A stretch of 64,000 nt of DNA from CATOSP01 sp965204715 (lineage in GTDB: Bacteria > Chloroflexota > Dehalococcoidia > Lucifugimonadales > UBA3495), in NCBI GenBank assembly GCA_965204715.1, contig OZ242009.1:3224001-3288000 (forward strand), written 5' to 3'. Positions 7,868 to 16,800 of this stretch are shown in pieces. The notes beneath the pieces are model-generated. The model had not been told where the DNA came from. It saw only the letters and a program-made list of their open reading frames with translations, and ran no database searches. The first letter of the stretch is position 1, and each line of letters opens with the position of its first letter. The position numbers were made by a program, and so were the translations under genes.

Positions 7868-8647
7868 ATGCCCTACTACCTGGACAACCAGTTCCTGCTG
7901 GACCATCCCTGGATCACCGTGGTGGGCTGCGGCGGCACTGGCGGCTTCGTCGCCGAGGGCCTCTGCCGCCTCTTCCAGGGCCGCGAGGCCACCATCGTCC
8001 TGGTGGACCACGACCGGGTGGAACCCCACAACCTGCTGCGCCAGAATTTCTACAAGGGCGATGTGGGACAGTTCAAGAGCAAAGCCCTGGCTGACCGGCT
8101 GGCCCAAGCCTACAACCGGCCCATCGGTTACTCGGTCTATCCCTTCCGGGAGGAGGAACCCCGTTACCCCGGCCTCTCCTCTCACGACGGTCTGGTCATC
8201 GGCTGCGCCGACAACGCGGCGGCGCGCCGGGCCATGGCCGAGTGCCTGCCGGGAGACCCCTGCCGCTGGCTCATCGACGCCGGCAACGACACCAATTGGG
8301 GCCAGGTGCTCATTGGAAACATCGGTCACCGGGTGGAACTGGAGGAACCTCCCTTCACCGGCGACACCTGCCACCTGGCCCCGGCGCCCACCCTGCAACG
8401 CCCCGACCTGCTAACGGCGGTATCCACCAGGCCGCCGGACGTGGACTGCGCGGCGGCACTGGACCTCACCGACCAGGACCCGACCATCAACCAGATGATG
8501 GCGTCCCTGGTGTTGCAGGTGGTCCGGCGCATGGTGGCGGGAACCTGCCCCTTCCTGGGCCTCTACCTGGACATGGACCTGGGCACGGTTACCCCCAGCT
8601 ACGTCACCCCGGAGGCGGTGGCGCGGTTGGTGGGACGCGACTCCTAG
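7868..8647 (+). CDS. PRTRC ThiF-family E1-like adenylating enzyme
   Basis: A 259-residue Rossmann-fold protein starting at ATG 7868, right after the JAMM gene; the preceding AAGGAGGCAACC supplies the Shine-Dalgarno site. It has the nucleotide loop VVGCGGTGGFVAE near residue 20 and the E1/ThiF signature VDHDRVEPHNLLRQNF near residue 55. GCADNAAARRAM near residue 120 corresponds to the D-x-x-DN region of E1 enzymes. A CHLAPAP segment near residue 165 offers a candidate thioester Cys. It would adenylate the C-terminus of protein C and pass it to E2-like protein B. Compact length and cytoplasmic location fit PRTRC ThiF proteins. Confidence 0.9.
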   Translation: MPYYLDNQFLLDHPWITVVGCGGTGGFVAEGLCRLFQGREATIVLVDHDRVEPHNLLRQNFYKGDVGQFKSKALADRLAQAYNRPIGYSVYPFREEEPRYPGLSSHDGLVIGCADNAAARRAMAECLPGDPCRWLIDAGNDTNWGQVLIGNIGHRVELEEPPFTGDTCHLAPAPTLQRPDLLTAVSTRPPDVDCAAALDLTDQDPTINQMMASLVLQVVRRMVAGTCPFLGLYLDMDLGTVTPSYVTPEAVARLVGRDS

Positions 8648-8669
8648 CCGGAACCGGCTGAGCGCACGC

Positions 8670-8699
8670 CGTAACCGGGGGAACCTTCCCCGGGTTACG
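8670..8699 (+). terminator. Hairpin after thiF-like gene
   Basis: An inverted repeat of 14 bp with one mismatch (CGTAACCGGGGGAA/TTCCCCGGGTTACG) and a 2-nt loop. It lies 23 bp after the E1-like stop and has no T-tract. It may separate the conjugation cassette from the DUF2958 gene. Confidence 0.5.
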
Positions 8700-8741
8700 A
8701 CGCCAATCACCCCAACCAGAGAGATAAGAAAAGGAGCAACC

Positions 8742-9125
8742 ATGATGGAAGAAGAGGGAACCATTGCCACCGCCGTCTGGCGGGACAACCACAGCGGGCG
8801 GCGCGGCCACGCGCTGATGACCAGGGAGATGGGGGAGACCATCCCCGCCCTCTACGCCAACGAGAACGCCGCCGACTACGACGCCGTGCTGGCCCCGGCC
8901 AAGCTGTTCACCCCGTTCAGCAACTGGACCTGGTACATCACGGAGTGGGAGGCGGAGACAGGGCTGTGCTTCGGCCTGGTCCAGGGGTTCGAGACGGAGC
9001 TGGGCTACTTCTCCCTGGACGAACTGGCGGAGGTCACCGTGTTCGGCGGCGTACCCGCCGTGGAGCGGGACCTGTACTGGCGGCCCACCACCCTGGGCGA
9101 GATCAGGCGGCAGTCCGGCGCGTAG
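8742..9125 (+). CDS. DUF2958 domain protein
   Basis: A 127-residue protein beginning ATGATG behind AAGGAGCAACC. The region from residue 50 matches DUF2958 well: KLFTPFSNWTWYITEW, then a GLCFGLVQGFETELGYFSLDEL strand-helix, then VERDLYWRP near the C-terminus. DUF2958 proteins are small, common on plasmids and integrative elements, and of unknown biochemical role. Location just after the PRTRC ThiF gene agrees with that mobile-element distribution. Confidence 0.85.
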   Translation: MMEEEGTIATAVWRDNHSGRRGHALMTREMGETIPALYANENAADYDAVLAPAKLFTPFSNWTWYITEWEAETGLCFGLVQGFETELGYFSLDELAEVTVFGGVPAVERDLYWRPTTLGEIRRQSGA

Positions 9126-9174
9126 GCGCTTCAAGAGAAGAGCACGGGAACCGGAACGAATAAAGGGAGGAACC

Positions 9175-9708
9175 ATGAACGACGAAACTGGAACGCTCAC
9201 TGAGCAGGCCGACGCCCGCAGCGTGGCGGACTGTCTCTTCGGCGACTCGGCGGAGGACGAGTACGAGCCGGTGGTGGATGCCGGCGACGGAGCCGCCGGG
9301 GAAGGACCGGCGGTTGACGACGACGGGGACCAGGATGAGGAAACGGAAAGGGTGGACGAACCCGGCGCTGACGAGGATGGCGGGGAACAGCCCGACACCC
9401 CGGAGGAGTTGAAGGTGGTGGTGGCGGTCAAGGGAGGCCGCGCCACCATCGGGGTGCAGCGGCCCTCGGCGGACCCGCACATCGAAGTCTTCGACGGCCT
9501 GGAATTGCCGGACCTAGCCCAGCAGGTGCCGGCGGTGGTCGAGAGGGCCAGGGACAGGTGGGAGGAGGCTCCGCAGCATCCGGCCTACGAAAGGCCAGCT
9601 CCCCCGGCCAGGCAGCGGAACCGGCGGCAGCAGGCGGCGGCGCCGCCCGACGACGCCGAGGCGGGCGAGGCCGAACAGCCCCTGGCTGAGACGCTCAGGC
9701 TGTTCTAG
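9175..9708 (+). CDS. Acidic, largely disordered hypothetical protein
   Basis: A 177-residue protein with a GGGAGGAACC Shine-Dalgarno site. Residues 15-75 are dominated by Asp/Glu/Gly and probably disordered. A compact segment follows at about 80-115 (ELKVVVAVKGGRATIGVQRP... FDGLELPDLAQ). The C-terminal third is Ala/Pro/Arg/Gln-rich before the hydrophobic end ETLRLF. No known domain. The short terminal hydrophobic peptide and acidic linker are reminiscent of single-strand-binding or clamp-binding tails, but that is speculation. It is the last intact plus-strand gene of the block. Confidence 0.7.
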   Translation: MNDETGTLTEQADARSVADCLFGDSAEDEYEPVVDAGDGAAGEGPAVDDDGDQDEETERVDEPGADEDGGEQPDTPEELKVVVAVKGGRATIGVQRPSADPHIEVFDGLELPDLAQQVPAVVERARDRWEEAPQHPAYERPAPPARQRNRRQQAAAPPDDAEAGEAEQPLAETLRLF

Positions 9709-9763
9709 GGGATGCCCCGACACGAGGAGCCGGTGTCCGCGGGACGCCGATGGCAGGACTACG

Positions 9764-9825
9764 GGGAGGCTTGCCGCCGCTAGGGCGACAGCCTCCCTCG
9801 CCCAGCCCATGTGTGGGGCTTTTCT
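9764..9825 (+). terminator. Tandem hairpins ending the plasmid-like operon
   Basis: Two stems occur in series: GGGAGGCT (9764-9771) with AGCCTCCC (9790-9797), then AGCCC (9804-9808) with GGGCT (9816-9820) followed by TTTCTGCGTTT. The second looks like a modest rho-independent terminator for the upstream operon. Confidence 0.55.
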
Positions 9826-9920
9826 GCGTTTCAGGTACAATCACGAAAGGAGGAAGGACGGGGAAGCCCAGTATCCGGGACGCGCCTGAGGCGACCGTAG
9901 AAACTGAAGGGTGGTCTCGA

Positions 9921-10292
9921 TTGACCAGACACGATGGGTCGGAGATGCACCTGTTCGACGAGGACGCCGCAATGAAGCGGGCCCTCTGCGGCGAGGACAC
10001 CGACGCCAGAGACCGTAGGGGCGTGAGGGGTTACCTGGAGTAGCGGCGATGCGACAAAGGGGGCGGCGCCATCTGCCAGGACTGCAAGAGCCGGGCTGTT
10101 GCGTTCACAGGGAACATCATCGACGACCTGAAGGCCGAAGGGAGGGTGAAAGAGGCGGACGAGTACCGCAAGCTAGCGGACACACTGGCCAGGGAGACGG
10201 GTCAGGGCGACAGCCGGGGACAGGTGTCAGTGAACCACATTGTCGACGAGCGGGGCTACGGAGTGGTGCTCAACAAGCCGGAGACCGCATAG
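9921..10292 (+). pseudogene. Zinc-binding-type protein interrupted by in-frame amber codon
   Basis: Reading frame 3 runs from TTG 9921 (AAGGGTGG upstream) or ATG 9945 (MHLFDEDAAMKRALCG) to TAG 10041-10043, then continues in the same frame without another stop to TAG 10290-10292. The second part, with CDKGGGAICQDCKSRAV and a DDLKAEGRVKEADEYRKLADTLARE-type helix, looks like real coding sequence and has no start of its own. The Cys residues on both sides of the stop would form one zinc site. The simplest reading is one gene of about 115-123 codons with a single nonsense change (CAG to TAG would fit). Other genes here use TAG as a normal stop. Function unknown. Confidence 0.6.
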
Positions 10293-10328
10293 CCGGCTGT
10301 CGCAATGGTGGGCCAGACATTCTTAAAC

Positions 10329-10364
10329 GAGGAGAGGGAGCCGCGATTGCAGCCCCCTCTCCTC
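10329..10364 (+). terminator. Rho-independent-type terminator
   Basis: A perfect 10-bp stem, GAGGAGAGGG/CCCTCTCCTC, with a 16-nt loop is followed by TTCTAT. It separates the plus-strand block from the convergent minus-strand regulator gene and may serve both directions. Confidence 0.65.
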
Positions 10365-10423
10365 TTCTATCGGTGTATGCCGCCCTTTTCACGTTCCCGA
10401 CCTCTTTCCGGCAATCCCCGTCC

Positions 10424-10669
10424 CTAATCAGTGAACAGGTGGCCCAGGCCGTGGTCGTCGGACAGCTTCAGCAGCGCCATCATGTGCTGCGCGTTGGGCC
10501 GGCCCAGGCCTTCCTTCCAGCGCCATACGGTGTGGGGGTAGGTGCCCAGGCAGCGGGCGATCTCCGCCCACGGCAGGTCCGACTCCTCCTTGAACCGCAC
10601 CAGGCGCTGGGGAAAGTCCTCGGGAAAGACGTAGGTGTCCCTGAAGTAGTTGATTCGTTGTCGCGGCAT
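10424..10669 (-). CDS. Small XRE-like helix-turn-helix regulator
   Basis: An 81-residue protein. I chose ATG 10669 (MPRQRINYF) because AAGGGGGTGGTAAGG lies directly upstream; the longer open frame is Pro/Gly filler. A helix-turn-helix runs from about residue 27: WAEIARCLGTYPHTVWRWKEG, with the typical cro/XRE arrangement and a WRWKEG recognition helix. The final stretch, AQHMMALLKLSDDHGLGHLF, resembles the C-terminal helices of small XRE proteins. Target unknown. It lies between the plasmid-like block and the giant secreted-protein gene on the same strand as the latter. Confidence 0.8.
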   Translation of the reverse strand: MPRQRINYFRDTYVFPEDFPQRLVRFKEESDLPWAEIARCLGTYPHTVWRWKEGLGRPNAQHMMALLKLSDDHGLGHLFTD

Positions 10670-10825
10670 CCTTACCACCCCCTTGAAACCGGATCGGGCA
10701 GGCTGTGGGAGTTCCGCAGCCTGCCCGGTCTTGGATGCCTCCGGCGGCGGGGGCGTCCAACCGCAGCCGGACGCCCCGCGCAAATAAGGCCGTGCCTCAG
10801 AGGTCCACCCGGACCACCCTTCCCC

Positions 10826-13800
10826 CTACCCCTCCTGGGAGTACGGCGTCACCGTCACCTGGAACGCGTCGCTGACCCGGTTGCCGTCGGGGTCCTCCGC
10901 CGTTACGGTAATCGTGGCCGTTCCCGTGCCGGTTCCCATCACAGTCAACGTCGAGCCGTCCACCCACGTGGTCGCCACGCCGTAGTTGGACGACACGGCG
11001 GTGAAGGTCAGGTCGTCGCCGTCGGGGTCCTGGAACACGCCGGACAGGTCGATCTCCCGTAACTCCGGCCCCTCCAGGCTGATGTCGGCGAGGGGCGAGG
11101 CCACCGTGGGCGGACCGGTTGGCGAGTCCTCGTCCGGCGCCGGGTCATCTTCCGGCTCCGGCTCCACCGACACGGCGAAGTCGTCACTGACGGCATTGCC
11201 GTCGGAGTCCCGGGCCGTTACGGTGATGGTCGCCGTGCCTTCCGCGACTCCGGCCACCGTCAGCTTGGACTGATCGGCGGCCACGGTTACGGTGGCTGTG
11301 GCGTCATCCGAAGACGCGGCGGTGATGGTCAGGCTGTCGCCGTCGGCGTCGCTGAACACCCCGGCCGGGGACACGTCCCACGTGGCATCCACTTCCAGCC
11401 CGCTCACGTCGGCAATGGCCGAGGCCACCACCGGCGCCGCCTTGACCATCACCGTGAAGGCATCCTCCACCGTGCCGCCGTTGCCGTCGTCGGCCGTTAC
11501 CGTGATTTCCGCCTCTCCCCGGGCCTGGGCGTTCACAGTCAGCGTAGAGTAGTCGGCAGCCACTGACACCGTGGCCACGGCCTCGTCGCCGGACGCGGCG
11601 GTGACGGTCAGGCTGTCGCTGTCGGCGTCGCTGAACACCCCGCTAAGGGAGACCTGGCGGGTCCCGCTCTCATTGATGATGGTGGCGTCCGTGATGGCAG
11701 AGGACACCGTGGGCGCTTGGTTGTCCGGCTCCGGGGCCTTGGCGACCTCCACCTCGAAGGCGTCGCTTACCCGGTTGCCGTCGCTGTCCTTCGCCGTGAC
11801 GGTGATGGTCGTTGTGCCCTCGGCCACTCCGGCGAGCGTTAGCCTGGAGCCGTCGTACGCCACCGACACCGTGGCCTTGGCTTCGTCGGAGGATGCGGCG
11901 CTCAGCGCCAGGCTGTCGCCGTCGGCGTCGTTGAACACCCCGGACAGGGACACTTCCTGCGTGGCATCCGCCTCCAGTTCGGAAACGTCGCTGAGGGCAG
12001 AGCCAACCACCGGCGCGGCCTTGACCCTAACGGTGAAAGTGTCCGACACGTTGCCTCCGTTTCCGTCACTGGCCGTTACCGTAATCTCCGCCTCTCCCCG
12101 GGAGCGGGCGTTCACAGTCAGCGTGGTGTGATCGACGGTGACTGATACGGTGGCCACAGCTTCATTCGAGGAACTGGCGGTGGCGGTCAGCGCGTCGTTG
12201 TCGGCGTCGCTGAACACCCCGGACAGGGAGACCTCCAGCGTCTCGCTCTCGTTGACGATGGTGGCGTCGGCGATGGCGCTGGCCACCGTGGGGGCTTGGT
12301 TGGGCGTGTCGTCCTGCCCGCCGGACTCGATCTCCCGCAGCGCCGCCGTCACCTCCACCCAGCGGGTCCAGCCCCGGTCGGCGTAGCCTTGAGCCTCATC
12401 CGCCGTCATGGGCGAAAGCGTCGTGTCCGCCACCCCTTCGCCAAAGACCAGCAAGGTCCGGTCCCAGCGGTCGGTGTGGGCCTTGTCGTTCACGTAGCGC
12501 GGGTCGTTGCGCCATTCCTTGATCTTGGCGATGAGCGCCGCGTACTTCTTCGCCACCGACACGTCGAAGGCGTCGCTTACCCGGTTGCCGTCGGAGTCTT
12601 GGGCCGTTACGGTGATGGTCGCCGCGCCTTCCGCTACTCCGGCCACCGTCAGCTTGGACTGATCGGCGGCCACGGTTGCGGTGGCCTTGTCCTCATCCGA
12701 AGATGCGGCGGTGATGGTCAGGAGGTCGCCGTCAGCGTCGCTGAACACTCCCGACAGGGATACGTCCTGCAAGGCATCCGCCTCCAGTTCGGAAACGTCG
12801 CTGAGGGCAGAGCCAACCACCGGCGCGGCCTTCACCCTAACGGTGAAAGTGTCCGACACGTTGCCTCCGTTTCCGTCACTGGCCGTTACCGTAATCTCCG
12901 CCTCTCCCCGGGAGCGGGCGTTCACAGTCAGCGTGGTGTGATCGACGGTGACTGATACGGTGGCCACAGCTTCATTCGAGGAACTGGCGGTGGCGGTCAG
13001 CGCGTCGTTGTCGGCGTCGCTGAACACCCCGGACAGGGAGACCTCCAGCGTCTCGCTCTCGTTGACGATGGTGGCGTCGGCGATGGCGCTGGCCACCGTG
13101 GGGGCTTGGTTGGGCGTGTCGTCCTGCCCGCCGGACTCGATCTCCCGCAGCGCCGCCGTCACCTCCACCCAGCGGGTCCAGCCCCGGTCGGCGTAGCCTT
13201 GAGCCTCATCCGACGTCATGGGCGAAAGCGTCGTGTCCGCCACCCCTTCGCCAAAGACCAGCAAGGTCCGGTCCCAGCGGTCGGTGTGGGCCTTGTCGTT
13301 CACGCAGCAGGGGGCGTTGCGCCATTCCTTGATCTTGGCGATGAGCGATGCGTAGCGCTTCGCCACCGGCGCCTCGAAGGCGTCGCTGACTCGGTTCCCG
13401 TCCACATCCCGGGCCGTGACCGTGATCGTCGCCGTACCTTCGGCAACCCCCGCCACTGACAAATTGGATTGGTCCGCTGCGACCGTTACAGTGGCCTTGG
13501 CGCCGTCAGATGATGCGGCGGTGATGGTGAGGCTGTCGCCGTCGGCGTCGCTGAACACCCCGGACAAGGACACATCATGCGATGATCCCTCCTCCAGACC
13601 ACTCACGTCGCCGATGCCTGAGGCCACCACCGGCGTGGCCTTCACCCTGACGGTGAAAGTGTCCGAAACAGCGCCACCGTTGCCGTCGTCGGCCGTTACC
13701 GTGATGGTCGCCGTCCCCCGGCTCTTGGTCGTAACCGTGAGCGTGGAGTAATCGGACGCTACCGATACCGTGGCAACGGTTTCAGCTGAGGATTCGGCGG

Positions 13801-16800
13801 TGATGGTCAGACTGTCGCCGTCGGCATCGGTGAAGACACCAGATAGGGAGACCTGCCTGGTCCCGCTCTCGCTGACGATGGTGGCGTCGCTGATGGCGCT
13901 GGCCACCGTGGGCGTCTGGTTGGGCGTTCCCTGCTGCTGCGGTGCCACTGACACCTCGAAGGCGTCGCTGACCGTGTTGCCGTCGGGATCCTCCGCCGTT
14001 ACCGTGATGGTCACCGTTCCCGTGCCAAATCCCCCCACGTTCAACGTGGAGCCGTCCACCCACCCAGCAGCCACGCCGCCCTTCGAGACCTGAAAAGTGA
14101 AGGTGAGGTCGTCGCCGTCCGGGTCGTGGAACACGGCGGACAGGTCGAGTTCCCGGAGCTCCGGCCCCTCAAGACTGATGTCGGGCAAGGGCGAGACCAC
14201 CGTGGGCGGCCGGTTAAGTTGGCGCTGGAAGACCCAAGGGCGCGCCTGCTTGATGGACAGTTTGTTGGCGCTGGTGATCTTGAACTCGATCTCCATGGCG
14301 AACGGCTCACCGGGCGCGGGCTGGTACAACGCCGCAAACCGGTCATGGATGACGGTGAGGTGTCGGCGCAACTGGCTCATCTGCGCGTCGCTCATGAGGG
14401 GTCCCCTCGGCTCCTTCTGATTGGAGTACGCCAGGACTTCGTAACTGCCGTCCGGCAGCAGCAGGATTGCTTCCGGCGTCGAGTGCGCCTCGGGGTTGGT
14501 TACCAGGTCCTCGCCGAGCTGCGTGTTGACGTAGTAGGCATCCTCACGCCCACTGAACGGGTCGAAACTGACAGCGACGCCGTTGGCCAGTTCGTCGGAG
14601 TAGTTGGGGTGCACCAGGACCCCCATCGCGGTCCGGGTATGATCGACGCGGTGGAAGTCGCGTTCGACGAAGGCCCGGAAGTTCCACAGGCTCGCCCACA
14701 CCCCCTTGATGGACTTGTCGATGCCATCCTCCTCGGTCTCGTCCGGGTCCTGCGTCTTGGAGTCGTACAGTCCCGCGCCGCTAAAGCCGGGCAGGTCCTC
14801 GTTGTTGGTGCTGGACCGGTAGCGCAGCGATTGCCCCTCAGGGTACGTGGCGTGCATTGCGGTCAGGGCGTCGATGATCCACTGCGGGCTTTCCGCGTCC
14901 TTGATGGCATCCCGCAGGTCATCCAGCATCTCCTCCTGGACCTCGTAGTCCGTCTGGAATTTCCGGTGCGCCAGCATCGCCGTGACGACGGCGTTGAGCT
15001 TCGTGCCGGCCGCCATCGTGAACTTGTCATCATCGTCCCACTTCTTCTTGCCGAAGAGGGTCTCCTCCGCCAGGACGGCGTTTTTCATGAACTCGTCGTA
15101 GAAATAGAACGGCACGGCGAACCCGCCGGGGACGGTCCTCTCCGGGAAGTTCAGCGTCCCCAGCACGGCCATGTTGGCCGCCTTGACGCCGAAGGCGTCC
15201 CAGTCGTCGAATCCAACGTCGCTGAGGGCGGTGATCTTGGTGACCGAAAGATCCCGATGCGGCGTCTGGGCACTCGCGGGCCGGGAGGATTCGTAGTGTG
15301 CATCCACTTCCGCCCTGGTGGCGGCGCGGAGGACGTACCCGCTCCGGGTCACCGTGTAGCGGACGTAGCGGCCGATGAGATCATCGATATCGGAGTCATC
15401 CAGGGCGTCGCGGATGAAGGCGTTGGGAATGTCGTCCTGCACGGCGCGCAGGTTGACGTGGGACAGCGGGGTTTGGGGCACAGTGGTGATGACGCCGGCG
15501 ACCCGTGGCAGGTTGTTGGGCAGCGTCTCATAGATCACAATGTCCCGGGGGTTGGGGCGTTCGTCCAGGCTCATCCTCCGGAGGAAACCGTACCCCTCTC
15601 CCTTGTTGAGGGGAAAGAAATCGACTTTGGGGATGTCGTCTTCCAATAGCACGTTGACCCGGGATGCGTCATACAGCGCCTTATCCTTTTGATAAAGCAG
15701 TAAGGTTCCCTGGTTCGCCGGGTAGTACGCCAGGTTGTTCTCAAGGAACGGCATGCTGGCTGCCAGCACTTCAAACGTGAACGCCACGGAATCGAAAGCG
15801 TGATTTTCGTTAGTGTCCCACGGCCGGAATTGGAACCAGTAGACACCCAGAGATCCGTCGGGAGCGACGACATTGGGGTGATAGATTAGCTCGCCATGCA
15901 TCATGGCGTTTCTCCATGGACTTTCCGAGGAAGTGTCAAACCCCAGCGCTTCGGCAAACGACATGTGCCACGGGTGTGTATCGCTGTTCAAGAAATAGAC
16001 GGTAGGGCGGTCTGAGCCAGGGCTAATGATAGTGAACTTGACGTACTCCATATCTTTAAGGTCAGGGTCGACTGCGGAGACTGCGCGGCCTTGGTAGGAG
16101 AGCTTCTGGAAGGTCGCATGGTCGGTAATGGACACGGCGCCGTTGGAAATATCGACAGATTCCGCGGGGTTGACCGGGCTCTTCGTTCCCAGGTCCGCCA
16201 GTTCCGTGAGGTCATCGATGCAGTCGCCGTCAACGTCGGCCGGTTTGGCGACCTGGTATTTCTTCACGCGGTACTTTTCCGCCGGCAACGGCGCCAGGTT
16301 GTCCGCTAGCGTCGTCGTCCCCGGTTCGCCCAACTTCACCAGGACCGGCAGTTCAACGGTATTTCCTTGTACATCATGCAGCACGTAGAGCGCGAAGTAG
16401 TCGTCGGCTGTGGACGTGACTACAATGGGGACCTCGGAAGTCGGTATGTCCACGGGGCTACCGCCGCTTATAGGACACCTGCCAGGGATTGTCACGGCGG
16501 CCGAATTGGATGCCTCGGTGTTCCAACTGACCCCCTTGGCCTTGACCTGGTACGTATAGGTCTCACCCTGCTTCGCAGCGCCATTGTCCGTGTAACTCGT
16601 GTCGGTGGAACCGGTATCGACCACGTAGGGCCTCATGCGGGACTGGCTGGACTTGCGCCGTAGCACCTCATAGCCGGTTATGACACCGGCAGGGTCTGCC
16701 GGGGCGTTCCAGCTCAGTCGGACTCCACCGGCAATGGCCGTCGCTTGCAGGCTGCTGGGCGCGGTGGCGGCCGGCGGATTCACGCCGATCTGCGCGATAA

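Noticed and set aside
10049..11062. Plus-strand open frame of 337 codons
   Set aside because: It runs through a terminator, a minus-strand HTH gene and the end of the giant gene. The correct reading of its first part is another frame.
11000..14200. Regular repeats suggesting a CRISPR array or satellite
   Set aside because: The periodicity is about 270 bp and keeps frame in one protein. These are Ig-like domain repeats.
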